Shown: positions 12,283 to 26,360, counted from the first letter of the stretch. The stretch: DNA of 64,000 nucleotides from Carya illinoinensis (GCF_018687715.1 NC_056752.1:49520837-49584836), one strand, 5' to 3'. Made by a program: numbers and translations. Notes: generated by a model from the letters alone, not told the origin.

Positions 12283-13309
12283 TGTAACACTCAGGCCTAG
12301 CACGAAGCTCGTGTTTAAAAAAATGTTATTTGGATTAATATGTATGAAAAGCTCACTTAAGATTTAACAAGTAATTTTAAAACATGCTACGAGCTCAAAA
12401 TTTATTTTGGTAGAGTATGAATTTTATTAGGCTTGATAATTAGGTTAAAATCTTTAACGGACCAATCGGGAATTGATCCAAAAATTGATGGGACAAGTTG
12501 GATTATTTTCGAAGTTGAGTTGAGGCCCATTAGTGTTGGTTTAATACTCGACCCATGAAAATACGGTTAAATCAAAGAGATTATTTGGATTACGCTAACT
12601 CGCCCAACCCATTTATTAATTCCATACACTATCCAAGACGTGGGCCCAAATACTTTGAAATTGGCTCAAAAAGCCCAAGCTCATGAGAACCAAGGATCAG
12701 ACCCCACATCATGCACGTCTCCTCTTTTACGAGGGTTTCCATCTACTATATATATACAAGTTGCACACTTCACATACACACCCTATTTGCACATAAATCA
12801 TCTTTAGCCTAGGATTAGGGTTGCCGCATTCCAGACCTCTTCTTTATTATGCTCAAGAATGTCACCGTCTAGCCGTAGCTTCCTTCCCAAAGTCAAGCCT
12901 CTCCCCGTTGTAGTCCCTACACCACCACCACAGCCAAAAGGTAGCCCCACTAGCAAGCTTTTCCTCGCCACAACCCCGCACTACAGGCCCCCTGCACGAC
13001 CTCAGTCGCAACAACAGGCTTTTACCGTTGAGAACGTCCTTCCCACGTGAAGTCCAGCAGCCACTTCTCCTAGCCACTACGTTGTTGTTGTTGCTGCCCT
13101 CTTCAGCCACCATGTTGTTGTCGTCTCCTCCCTTTAGCACTCTAATGCATGTCCATCACTACCACCAAAATCTAAGCAGGCTCACAACAAAGCTCTCTGT
13201 TTTTGCTCTTTAAAACAGAGTGATTTTGACTCAACCAACCGATCACCCACGTTGGAAACTCCACATAAACCATCACCAAAAGCTTCCCGTCACCCTAGAC
13301 CCCGTCGCA

Positions 13310-13348
<39 letters not shown>

Positions 13349-13570
13349 TGTTGCCGCATTAACCATCTTTGATCTCCACCCAACTCCATGCTCCGTTGTG
13401 TGACCCCTTCTCTCTCATTGAGTATTTTGTGTGATCCTCCTTCCTTCATTGAAGGTTGTCTTTCATGACATCTGCATTAGCTTTTCGAAATAAGCAAAAA
13501 CACCCCACCATTTGAAAACTAACGATAGTGCTACCCTTTTTCCTTGTCATGTGTTCCTTGAACTTTGATG
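12283..13570 (+). mobile_element. LTR-like remnant
   Basis: Begins TGTAACACTCAGGCC, the kind of start seen in plant Ty3-type LTRs. About 465 bp in it has a TATA-like ACTATATATATACAAG (about 12744-12759), followed by a C-rich leader-like zone. I could not find the matching CA end or a target duplication, so the right limit is arbitrary. ORFs within (12859-13050 plus and antisense) are low-complexity and not recognised. A (CT)n run lies at about 13312-13344. Confidence 0.35.
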
Positions 13571-13788
13571 TTAAAAATGCTCATTTGGGCCTTAGGCTGT
13601 TGTCAATTGGGTTTGGCTTGGTTGATTTATTTCATTTTCAACTTTGGTTTTTGGTAAAGTTTTGAATACCGTTTTGGTTAATGTATTGAAATAAAATATT
13701 TCGATATCGGTACAGTTTCGAAATTAATTATATATTATATATAAATATTTATACGTATATATAAACTAACAACTAATAGAATAAATAC

Positions 13789-13796
<8 letters not shown>

Positions 13797-13857
<61 letters not shown>
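13797..13857. repeat. (GT)n microsatellite
   Basis: About 30 uninterrupted GT units, flanked by ATATAT on the left and by GCAAGTGTGT on the right. Likely highly polymorphic. Confidence 0.95.
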
Positions 13858-13858
<1 letters not shown>

Positions 13859-13859
13859 A

Positions 13860-15665
<1,806 letters not shown>

Positions 15666-15684
15666 TTGGGCAATACATTGCAAG

Positions 15685-16220
15685 ACAACCAGCTCACACA
15701 TGCAGAAAACTTGGGACCACAGCAGCTCACACATGCAGCAACAAACACAGCAGACCAGTTCACACATGCATGACAACAGAACACTCATTCGGACCACAGC
15801 AACTCACACATGCATATCACGTTGAGCAGCAGAGGAACGGAGGCTACAGCAGGAGAAGAAATGGACGCAGCACGTTGCAACAACTCACACATGCAGAAAA
15901 TGTGACAGTAACTCACACATGCAGCAACAAACACAGCAGACCAGTTCACACATGCATGACAGCAACCACTCATTCAGATCACACCAAGCAGCAGAAAGCA
16001 TTCGGACAGCACTCATTCACAATGCACATGCAGACCATTTGGACCATGCAGTGGACACCATGCAATAAACCAACACATGCAGACATGCAGCGGACATCAC
16101 TCATTCAAAATGCACACATGCAAAAAACGTGACACAGCTGGACTCACACATGCAGTAGACTCACACACGCTGTACAGCAGCAGAAAGAAACCAGTTCACA
16201 CATGCAGACCAGCAAGGCTG
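15685..16220. repeat. Degenerate repeats built on TCACACATGCAG
   Basis: At least ten copies of CACACATGCA (most with CTCACACATGCAG or TTCACACATGCATG) occur in about 530 bp. Longer blocks are duplicated too: GCAACAAACACAGCAGACCA occurs near 15740 and again near 15923. ORFs across it (15770-16132 plus and antisense) are products of the repeat. It begins directly after the JmjC fragment. Confidence 0.8.
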
Positions 16221-17710
16221 TTCACTTCACTTTTCTTGTTTCTGCACATGGAAGTTGAACGTGCAGTAGCAGTTTTTTTATTTCTTTTTCATGTGGACAG
16301 GAAATAGCTTTTGGAAGCAGTAGCACCGAGAGCAGGAGGAGATGAGTTATTTATTTAGTGCCAGCAGCAGAGAAAGGAAGCAGTTTTTACTTATTTCTTT
16401 TCGTTTAGAAGCTAGAGGGAGTTATTGTTTTTTTAGTTTTTCATTCGGCTATAGTTGAGCAACTGAATTTTTGAAGTTTTTCTTGTTTTCCCGTTTGAGT
16501 TTTTCGTATATAGCAGTAGGGCAATCTTGAGTTTATTTTCTTTCTCTTCCATTTAAGTAGCAGAGTTTTCATTTTATTTTCTTTGACTTTTCTTTCCTAA
16601 TACAAATTGATCTTTCGACAGTTTTTTTTTTGTTTTATGCATTTATTACTTTTCGTTTAGGAGCTCGGTGCAGCAGAGTAGTCTTTGAGTTTTTATTTTC
16701 CTTTCTATTCGTTAAGACAGGGAGTTCGGTAGCTTAGCTTGGAGTTTTTATTCAGTCTTTCTTTTTCGTTTAGACACTAGGAAGTAGGAGAATTCTTAGC
16801 TTTTTTCTTTCTTTCTTTTCGTTTAGTAGCAGGCAGATTGATTTAGTTTTTATTCATTCCTTTTATTGTATTATGCTTTTCTTTCTTTTAGTTCCAGACC
16901 TCGTTGAGGAATTCGGCAACATTTTATTTTTTTTCTTTCCTGTTAGTTTAGACCTTGGCAGCTAGGAGAGGCGGCTAGTTTTCATTACTGGATTTAGTTT
17001 TACGTTTCATGTTTTATTTTGGACATCGGCGTTGTGCTCTCTCTTGGTTATTTTTACGTTTCTTCTCACAGATTTTTTTTAGCTTTGTTAGATTAATTTT
17101 TGTTGCTAAAAATATCATGCGTAACTAATTTCTGAAGCTTGGGTTGTGGAATGAAGCTTGATTTGTTTTGGATTCTAGATCGATGCAATAATTTATTGTT
17201 AATTGTTGATTTTACTATGTTACTAGTCGGATTTAAATTGAAAATAGATTGCGGCTCTTGCTCTTGTTTTGTTGTTGATTTAAGGCACAACAAAAGCTTG
17301 AAAACTATCAAGGCCTCTCTCAGTTGTTTGTTAATGTGTGTTTGACTAGTAAAGTAGAGAATCCCTTAGGAAAATATTGCAAAAACTTGAGCTTAAATTT
17401 GTATCTTCCGATTAGCAATGCCTTGATTGGATTGTTAATCGAGAAAATTATCTAGAATCCGAAATAAAGAAAGTCTCATACCCAACCCAAGTGTTCGTTA
17501 ATTTGTTTGTTTTCAACTTCGATTATCTTTTTGCATCGCATTTGAATTTTATTTTCATCTCTCATACTCGATTCATTTGTTACTCACAAATCTCTTCTAC
17601 GCTTTGATAACCCATTGTCCCTGTGGAATACGATCCTGGACTTATCCTTGATACAACTTGACACTTCTACACTTGGAAGCACATTCGACCACGAGTCAGA
17701 TGGTTTGCTT
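16221..17710 (+). mobile_element. Retroelement-like T-rich block, possibly Athila-type LTR or leader
   Basis: T-rich sequence with a loosely repeated unit around TTTCTTTTCGTTTAG and AGGAG (16380-16990). It ends with CCCTGTGGAATACGATCCTG (about 17618), a phrase I recall near the 3' end of Athila-like Ty3 LTRs. There is no gag-pol coding and no defined ends. The 62-72 codon ORFs near 17100-17345 are not recognised. Confidence 0.35.
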
Positions 17711-17746
17711 ACAATCGCTTCCTACATCCTGCAATGACGAGCGGGC

Positions 17747-18061
17747 ATGACAAGGAGAAAGGCTTTGGTTCCAAGAGACTTGAACCCCTTTTTGGCCTCC
17801 ACGTTCAAGTACAAGAAAAGGACTGGAAATACTTCAGAAATTGATCGTGTTGTGTGCTTGACTGACTTCGAAGATGATGAATGTGTTCGTCAGCTTCCAA
17901 GATGCAAGCACTCCTTCCATGCACCGTGTATCGACTTGTGGCTCTATTCTCACTCCGACTGCCCACTCTGCCGCACTCCTGTGGACAGACTAAGTAAACA
18001 AATAATTCTATTTGCAGTCCCGAATCATTCGGGACTGCATATGCAGGCCTCACTTAAATGA
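17747..18061 (+). pseudogene. RING-H2 (ATL-like) E3 ligase fragment, first zinc ligand lost
   Basis: A 104-codon open frame. It carries a near-complete RING-H2 finger: VCLTDFEDDECVRQLPRCKH, SFHAPCIDLW, then SDCPLCRTPVD, as in ATL-type ubiquitin ligases. The upstream NPFLASTFKYKK resembles the conserved patch before the ATL RING. The first cysteine of the C-X2-C pair is arginine (RVVC; codon CGT, one transition from TGT), so zinc site 1 should be broken. There is no N-terminal membrane segment, which ATL proteins normally have, and the C-terminal tail is short. It lies between retroelement-like DNA and a palindromic transposon that starts before its stop codon. I read it as a captured, degenerating fragment; expression is possible but unproven. 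Confidence 0.7.
18014..18038. repeat. Perfect 11-bp inverted repeat, 3-nt loop
   Basis: GCAGTCCCGAA, then TCA, then TTCGGGACTGC. It lies within the 3' end of the RING ORF and just outside the palindromic transposon. Confidence 0.9.
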
Positions 18062-19139
18062 AACGATTCGTTTCATTTAAGTGAGGTAAACGACTGTGTA
18101 TTGAAATCAGACCTCCTGCATTTTCTTCCTCTTTAAGCCCCTTCACTCTAGCCCCAAGTCCCTTCGTACGTTCGCTGTCGCCCCTTCTCCCTCCGCCTTT
18201 TGCCTTTCGCCATCGCCCCTTCATCGTTCCTTTCAGAACAACTGAATCTGCCCAAAACCCCTCTCAGACCCGTCATCCCCTTCCCCCTCCATAGAACCGT
18301 CGTCCATCCCCTTCCCCTTCCCCTTCTAAAAGGTTTAACTCATTGAAAATTGGGGGACCAGCCCACTCTTTTTTCTCTAGTTTTTTTTCCTCAACAAAAG
18401 ATATCGTGCAAATAAAAAATCATGCAGTAGAAATTTATTTGCCTAAAGTTCTATGTTCATAAAAACAGAGTTCACATAGTGGTTGTAATTTTCCGATAGA
18501 AAAGGACATCTGTTTGCTTTTTGGTTGTTTGTTTCACATAGAAACACAAAAAAAATAGAATTTTTCTTGTTTGTTTGTTTATGCAACTATTGCTTGGATG
18601 TATGACCCGTAACTGTTGATAAATACGTTCCTTGGTTTTGTGAGGATTGTGAATCAAAGTCAAATTCATGCACCCATAATGATTAAAAAAAAAAAAAAAC
18701 TTTTTGGTTGCTTGTTTCGCATAGAAATATGAAAACATAGAATTTTTCTTGTTTGTTTGTTTATGTAGTTATTGCTTGGATGTATGGCCCGTAACTTCTG
18801 CCTGAACATGTTTCTTGGTTTTGTGATGATTGTGAATCAAAGTAGTCAAATGCATGCACCCAGAATGATTAAAAAAAAAAAAGCACCCAGAACAATTTCG
18901 AAATACAAGCATAGAGAACAACCTGTGGACCAAAACCAAACTACAGAGGAGAAGAATCTGGTGGAGGAGGAGGCTGCCGATTGTTCTTACTTCTTCCTTG
19001 AGGAGAAAATGCCGGAGGTCTGGTTTCTACCAAAGCAATACGCTTGAGAAGAATATGCAGTAGGAGGTCTAGTTTCTATCAAAGCAATATGCAGTCGTTT
19101 ACCTCACTTAAATGAAACGAATCATTTCATGTAAATGAG
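18048..19139. mobile_element. 1.1-kb TIR element with palindromic termini
   Basis: The inner 29 bp at 18068-18096 (starts TCGTTTCATTTAAGTGAGG) and at 19092-19120 are perfect inverted copies. Outward the match continues about 19 bp with three mismatches, giving TIRs near 49 bp. The left TIR is itself a palindrome: 19-bp arms at 18048-18066 and 18068-18086 around one base. The interior has a C-rich leader-like block (18105-18340), a duplicated 184-bp segment, and a 91-codon frame (18772-19047) I do not recognise. It has no transposase. Long TIRs suggest a Mutator-like or foldback non-autonomous element; no 9-bp target duplication was found. Confidence 0.7.
18516..18880. repeat. Two tandem copies of a 184-bp segment
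   Basis: CTTTTTGGTTG starts both copies, at 18516 and 18700. Shared downstream are TAGAATTTTTCTTGTTTG, ATTGCTTGGATGTATG and CCCGTAAC, then an A-run. The second copy is diverged by scattered substitutions. A smaller duplication (GGAGGTCT...TTTCTA) follows at 19014-19090. Confidence 0.85.
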
Positions 19140-19677
19140 CAGTCCTAGTTAGCATAGGCACTTAATTCTGTATTTAGTCCTCTATGTTTCTTCTCCTCAT
19201 TTTCGTTTGGTAAAGGGTGGGATTGAAGTGAGGATTTTGAAAGGGAAAATACCCTTAGCCACAATTAGATTACATACAGTGATTTATTATATTATAAAGT
19301 TACTTTTATTGTTAAATTTGACTATGTAAAGCTGTGAAATTACTTTTGTGTAACACTACTCTTTTGAAAGACTCGCTGTTTTTCCTTTTTTTCTCTATAA
19401 ATTAGGAGAAACAGAAATTTCCCCGTGATTCCCACGCACTGAAGGATTAAACATAAGAAGGGGTTCAGAATGTAGATAGTAATAATTCTTCCAAGGCACT
19501 TCAACACTAAGATTTATTACAAACATCAAACATATATTTACACAAAAAAAAAGGGGGCGAGCGTACATTCAAAAGCCAACAACATGACGTGACTATGTGC
19601 TTTAAACGCACAATCAAATATTATAAAGCGCATTATTATCATCTTTCGACTGTGATGCTTCTCTCATCTTCACAAAT

Positions 19678-21826
19678 TTACATCCTTCTTAAATTATCCA
19701 ACCTTGCCTGTAAATCGTTGTCTATTCCACCATCTTCATTCTCTGCTTGGGCTACCTTGTTTGTTGCAACTGGTGCACTGACAGAAGCTGAGGGTGCATT
19801 CAAAAGCTGCAGATAAAGGAAATAAAAAGCATTATTATTGTTATCAACTTAATTGGACTCCCTGGCCGAAAATGTAATTAAACCTGGGAAAATCTTCATC
19901 TTCATTTGGAATACCAAAATTTTAATTCACACGGAAAGATACAGAGCAATGGATGTACCTCAGAATTGATATTGATTCCAATCTCATCAAGCACCTGATT
20001 CACAAGGTCATCGGTTTCTTGCTCTTCTTCATCCCCTTCCAGAGCATCATCAACGGCATCTCCCATTACCTCAGTCACCATTTCCATCTTTTCATTCTGC
20101 CTCTCAAACTCTTGCATAATCTTCTGCAATGATGGCAGGTTCATCTGCCTATTCATCTGACCCATTGCCTTGGTAACACCTTTCATGGCCTCTCCCATTG
20201 CTTGAGTTGATTTGAGAGTCTGCAAGGAAACCCAACAAAACATTACCATTATAGCAAAAGCTCCATTCTCCAGAATAGCCTACTGCTTGGGTTAAAAGAA
20301 CTAATTTTAGCCCCAATATTAGAAGATTATATACCAGAAACTATAAAGCAGATCAAAGACATCAAAACAAATCCCTAACCCCCAAATATATTTTAGTTCC
20401 CCATCAAGGTGAAGGGAACAAAAAAAGGCGTTCATCAATTCTTTAGACAAAGTTCACCTACCAAAATGCTAGTTTTCTTTTTTGTATCCTGTGAAAACTC
20501 AACTATACAATTCAAGCTATGAAAAAGTATATACTATGCTTGAAACAATGCTGCTTTTTTATTTTGTATCTATTCAATATAGATACATCCCATCAAACCA
20601 AAAATATGCAAATGCAGGAACAATATAGTAATGCAGACTTTACAATAGAAGAGATACATGAATCATCCAACAACTGATGCAATCCTTTTCCTAAACATTT
20701 TCTGTTAGAGAAAGATGGATTGAAAAGCATGTGCTATACAAAGACAAGCACAACAAACATACTTAGAAAATATACTTCCCGTATGAAACGAAATCATGTC
20801 AGAACATTGATAAGAAACTTTACAGTAATGCAGAAGATGCACAAAGCAGTGTGTAAAAATTTAAGATATACCTGGATTCTCAAAGATACACCCTGGAGTT
20901 GTGATTTAAGCTTATAAAACTTTTCAACCTGATGCCGAGTTCTAATAAGATCTTTAGCCATCACTCTAACTGCCCCCTGAAACAAAGACAATCAATCCCA
21001 GGATGCTGAGTTACATACCTCATCCCAACCACCCAATCGATTCACAGAACCCAATAAGATCATGTCCCAACATGCGTATGTCTTTTTATACAGCATCATT
21101 GCCACTCCTTACAGATTAACCGATTGGACATTAAAAAAAAAAAAAAACACTCCCATAAGGCATCGAGTGCACTTGGGTTCCATGGAAATAACAAATGTAA
21201 AGCTCTTAACGCAGCCAAATTTCATGGGTTAAAGTTTGGGTTCAGGTTGTTTCTTCATCAATATCGTACAGTACGTATAACAAAGTAACAAATAAATTGC
21301 GAAAACAAACAGGATAACATTTACCATCTGTCCTTGTTTAGCATTCTTCTTTATCTCTACAATCAGCTTCTTTTCTTGGGTTTGTAGACCTTGTCTTTCC
21401 CTTTCTATTTCTCTAATGGATTTGTCTAGCATCCTCTTATTCTCCCGCAGAAGCTCTGCACACAAAATCAAACATTTTTTTGGCGGTTTACTTCACAACT
21501 CTAACTGGACCGAATGCTATTGAAATTGCAATCGTAAATTAAATGCTACCAGGACTAGTTTACTGCTTGAAACCACTACTAAAGTCAGCATTTGGTCAAA
21601 TTTAAGGGTGCCAGTTTCAGAATTTATGCAGTTTCATTCAAATAACGTAAAACAAGTCCTTAATTATCGAATTCAGAACTAAGATTGCACCAATAAATCT
21701 GAAGTTTAAAACAATCCCGAAGCAAGAAATTTTCAACTGAGATGAAATTAACATGTTATAACAGATAATAATTGATGGATCATATGTACCTGCGGGAGTT
21801 TTTCTGTGGCCGAAGAGAAAGCTCAT
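19678..21826 (-). CDS. VPS2.1: Vacuolar protein sorting-associated protein 2 (CHMP2; ESCRT-III)
   Basis: Five exons on the minus strand: 21826-21790, 21455-21325, 20976-20872, 20219-19959 and 19806-19678, all GT-AG. They sum to 663 nt, or 220 residues plus stop, close to the roughly 225 aa usual for plant VPS2.1. The product begins MSFLFGHRKTPAELLRENKR, has the basic helical core (TQEKKLIVEIKKNAKQGQM), then the acidic region EGDEEEQETDDLVNQVLDEI, and ends DLQARLDNLRRM, a textbook MIM1 motif that binds the Vps4 MIT domain. VPS2 joins VPS24 in ESCRT-III polymers that bud vesicles into multivesicular endosomes. The methionine at 21826 is the family start. No defect is visible and the gene should be functional. 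The polyadenylation site is not defined; the gene ends near 19500. Confidence 0.95.
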
Positions 21827-22985
21827 GTCGCTGGTGCAAGCTAAAATACACCGGGGTTGTACTGTACCCGATCCCCCTCTCTCGAGTCTTTATTTCGCTC
21901 TCGCTTCAGCGTCGTCTTCTTTCTCCTTGTGTGGGTGGTCATTTCATTAGTTGGGTAACAATGCCGTGTAGCGTAGAAATACAATTAAGGCCCAATAAAA
22001 TTCAGCACAACAAATAATATTTTCGAACTGTCCACGAGTCCCAAATATTACTAAGATTGAATTGGGCTAACACCATAAAATAATAACTCCTGCTTGCCCA
22101 AAAGGTTCAGGCCCAATATTCATGGGCTTAAATTTTAGCCCCAGCATCACCTTATGGGTGAAGTTGTAACTTGCGAACTGAGCTGTCCTTCGCAAGTTCG
22201 CAAACGTTTCTTCGCGTGTTGCCAATTCACATTGCCATTACCCATTAAGGTGAAGTTGCATTCGGTGATCTCAATTCTCACCATCTTCCGATTATTTTAT
22301 AATATAGTATTCGATAATTGAATACTATTTATAATATTTTACTTGTAAATTTATTATCTAATGTCACAGATTAATAAAAATTTTTAACTTAATTAGCCTA
22401 CAACTGCAACACAACCCACAAGATACAAACACCGGACACTAAGAAATGATATATACAAATTTTCAATGTATAAATTTTGAGAAAATATTTTGTAAAAAAA
22501 ATAAACTCTATAGTAAAAAAGTGTGAAAATTTCTTTTTTATTTTTTTATTATTATTTTTTTTATGGGACATATACTTTTACAAAATGTTTGTATATAAAA
22601 AACTTAGACATGACATTACTCCGACCATTAATTAGCCTACAACCTTCGAATAAAGCCGAAAGATATCATGTCATTTCGATCGCCACACACAAGATTCTGC
22701 CGAATTCCTTGCCCGCCATATTTTCAGCTCCACCACACATTACAGGACCATGATATTGAAAGCCGCAAAACTTTCCCCATGGAATCACATTTCTGCATAA
22801 TCTCCATTTTGTCGTTAGTAGAAATTGGTCTAAAGAATTTAGGTACTTGCAACGATCTGAATTCAAATCAGTCACATCTATGATCGCTACGACAAATCCT
22901 TTGATTTTATTTCAAAGTACTCATTAAGTTTGTGGCAGTCATATCTTGCATGTTGATCATCTGATGGGTATATTAGTTTGAGAGA
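21827..22985. other. VPS2 promoter and AT-rich intergenic DNA
   Basis: Immediately upstream of the VPS2 start is a GA-rich leader-like stretch on the minus strand (about 21830-21900). A short inverted repeat, CTTGCGAA...TTCGCAAG, lies at about 22169-22195. Around 22290-22385 is an AT-rich block related to the MITE at 7240. No gene recognised. Confidence 0.4.
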
Positions 22986-22989
22986 TGAT

Positions 22990-23260
22990 ACCAACCGCAC
23001 AATATTTTTTTTTAAAGATTAATAAATATAGAATTTATATAAAAAATTAATTTTTTAATAAAATAATTATACTTATCATTCTTACACACTACATATCATA
23101 TATATTTTAATTTTTTATTTATAATAAATATGTGATATACAAATGATAAGTAAAATAATTTAATTAGTTAAAAAAATAAAAAAAATAAAAAATAATTTTA
23201 AAATATATAAAATATATAGTGTGATGAATAGTCTTTCTCATTTTAATTATAAACTTTAAT
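22990..23260. mobile_element. AT-rich MITE-like element
   Basis: The arms TTACACACTACATAT (about 23079) and, reverse complemented from the right, ATCACACTATATATTTTA are imperfect inverted repeats around an A/T interior. Two ATGATAAG/CTTATCAT motifs face each other. Limits are approximate and no target duplication was seen. Confidence 0.35.
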
Positions 23261-24467
23261 TTTTTTTTAAAAAAAGAAAGGGAATGAGACTTGCATGCAC
23301 TTAATTGTGAACCCCACTTTCAAGCTGTTTTTACTCCTCATCACCGACCGATTAGACTGCATGCCATGCCTTGACGTATACGGAACTGAACCATGCATAA
23401 GGTCGACGGTTTTGCTGTTAAAAACCAGTTGTTGCCAGATTTCCCACGTTAGGCACAAGGCGTCTGAAGGGATGCGTACGTAATGGGGGGAGGCACTGGG
23501 CACTGCTCATGAGTGCTCACACTCAATTTCGCTACCCACCGAGCAAGTTTTCAGGTTGGAGGAATTAATATGCCTTTCCCACTAGGGACTTGATCCGGCC
23601 CCCTAGCTAGTCAACTAATTTAATGAAGCTTACGATTCAAAGAGATACTACTTTCAAAGCTGAAAAAGACATGATATTACTTTGATATGTACTGCTCTAT
23701 GAATCTGTGGTGGTAGGCGAGGTAGAGGGAGCAAGGCCGCTGGGATATTGGTAGAGCAGTTGGTGCCTGGCTTTTTCCTAAATATCACTAGCTAATTATA
23801 CAAAGTGCGTAGGCACATGAAACGAAAGATTTCTACCAAACCCATCACTGAAAGCTAGGAAAGTATAAGTACACAGTACTGCATGCATATACAATCGCTT
23901 TCTCTATAATTATTGTGGTCAAAGATTAGCATGCATCATGCTTTAATAGCTAGCCCCATCCCCCCATCTTGAAAGCTGCAGTACTTGTGTTAACTCGAGT
24001 GAACTCATTTGAAAGCAGCCTCCACTCTCTGCAGATTTGTGAGGTACCTATAATTATCCTCAAGGTTTGGCAAGCTTGAGATAAGGCACAGTTAAAAGGA
24101 AATGATCGATCTAATGCGTTAAAATTCATGGAATGGAAGTGCTGCATGCGGCCAGCTGAGCCAGCCTTTGTTTTCTGGCCTGGACCTGTTCATGATGCTT
24201 AATTTGGTCATTGCCACTAGCTACTAGCTAGTATTTGTTTCTTTTAGCTATGAAAGGAAAGAAGCTAGCTACCTAGCTAGTTTACTCATTTTATGTGTAT
24301 GTTAACAAGTTTTACCTAAAAAGTGCGATTCTTTTTCTTTATAATTCTTGGAAGGCCATGCATGCTGCATGCTTTCTCTTTGTTTGTTTGTTTTTCTTTT
24401 TTCTATTTCAAAGTTAAAGTGAGCGTGTACGAACTTGAAAGCTCAATTTGTTGAGATCCATATATAA

Positions 24468-24498
<31 letters not shown>

Positions 24499-25919
24499 GC
24501 ATGAGTATGAGATATATACCATCATACCCCTAGTCGTCTAAAGGCATGCATAGAGTTTCATTACATTAATCCGGGCAATCATTATTCTTGGATGCAGGAC
24601 GGTGATGCTAGCTCATTTCAACCATATATATAAAAAGATAAAAAAAAATTATAAACTTTCCTCTAAATTCTTGTCAGAATTTGAGAGTTTCGTCGTTTTG
24701 AGCTGGCTAGAGAAATACACATGTGAATTAAACTCTAAAATAATTATTAAGCATTAATTTAATATTGTTCAAAAAATCCATACGGACAATTATATATAAA
24801 TGTTGTCTGACCTAGCTACTTTATTTGACTATCTATTTCTCACATATATACATGTACGTTATAGGTATATTAATAAACGTTCAAGATATATATATGCACA
24901 CGTACGTTAATTTGTTCGATCTCAAAGAATAAAACGGCCGATCGACTCGATCTATATGGGAAAAATCCCATGCAGCTAGCTTGTTATGAAATAAAGGACA
25001 AAAGTGATTGATCATTTCAATTTAAAGCAGAAAGAAAAAGGGGATCCAGATCATCAATAAAATCTTGCAACTGGCAGTCATGGCAGCAGCCAATTATCAA
25101 AATCATGAGATATATTCAAAGTTCATGCTCACACTGCACAGATAGATAGGTTGTAAGATTCTTCAAAGTTGCTAGTTTCTATGTCCACATGATGAACAAA
25201 GAAAAGATCTTAAAATAAATCAGCTTAAAGCTAAAAGTAGTACCATATATGCTAAAGGGCACATGATGATAAGAACAAGATCATTAATTATAAAAATTAG
25301 AAAAAAAAAAGTTTTTATCCCAATATATATCATTAAAGTAGCTTACAGGATAGACTCGATGCGCACCATATAATTAAGAAAAATATAGAGTCAAGCTAGA
25401 TATTAAATAAAAAATCCTTTGTGAAATAAAAACCAGATGATCAAACCTTATAAATTGATCCCTAAACTTAATGAAACAATTAGTGCCTAATTACTCGGAA
25501 GTTGGAACCATTTCATCCCCAGAAAAGAAAAGAAAAAGAAAAAAATCCTTAAGATTCTTTATCTCAAACACTAAACAATTGGCAAAGAGGATCATATGTC
25601 ACCATCTCATCATGCAACTCGATTCTCCTCTCTCTTTCTTTTCAGGAGAAAAGAAGAGCTTCTGTAGCCTTACTGAGATCAGTTTCACAAATAAGCGATC
25701 TTCTTGGGATCACCAAAATTCTCCCTCACTTTCTCTTTTCATGAATCCTCCAACACACAAACACACAAGCAAACCTTCTTTTCTTTTACTAAAGCTGCTC
25801 TGTCTCCCTCTTTCTCTTCTCCCCATTCTCTCCTATAATCATATTCTCAACACTACCCATACCAAAAGACAATCCCTATCATAACTCAATGGGCATTATG
25901 GTAATGTAGGAGCAATAAT

Positions 25920-26360
25920 CTTGACCACACACACGTGGCCGTACAGGTGTCAGAGCATGAGTGGTGGTGATTTTGTTGCTAGGCAATAGGGGGGCAAGGC
26001 TAATGAAAGAGGGTGGTCCCTCCTCCTCCACCTCCTCCTCCTCTCCCCACCCCCTCCCCAACCCCCCTAAAACCCCGTTGGTGATATTTTTTTCAGTGGC
26101 CCTGTATCACAGCGGATCTCACGGGGATCTGTGTGAGGAGCACACGTGTGCATGCGCGACAGGTTTCGACATGCTGGCCCAGCCCATCACGTGCGGTTAA
26201 AAAAAAGGAGAAAAAGCAGGTATTGTGGGCTGGCTTCCAAATCTAACGTGTGCGTCGTCAGTTCGCAGTGGCACGCTTGGGGTGATGGTGCATGCGTGGT
26301 CCATCCCCTTACCGGGCCTTAAAATCCTCCACTTCATCTATCTATATGTTTTTGTATATC
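25920..26360 (+). promoter_or_regulatory. Cluster of ACGTG (G-box type) motifs with TATA-like sequence
   Basis: CACACACGTGGCC at about 25928, GCACACGTGTGC at about 26140, ATCACGTGCGG at about 26187 and AACGTGTGCG at about 26244 fall within 320 bp, in an island more GC-rich than its surroundings. A TATA-like CTATATGTTTTTGTATATCC follows at about 26341. This could be a promoter or enhancer, but no gene is recognisable downstream on the plus strand, and the nearest coding gene is 4.5 kb away. Confidence 0.3.

Noticed and set aside
23730..23770. TTGGTAGAGCAGTTGG looks like a tRNA D-arm/A-box
   Set aside because: No acceptor stem, anticodon arm or T-arm (GGTTCGAATC) could be placed around it.
25471..25884. 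137-codon plus-strand ORF
   Set aside because: Low-complexity Ser/Leu/Lys sequence, no family resemblance, and CT/A-rich DNA typical of untranslated sequence.
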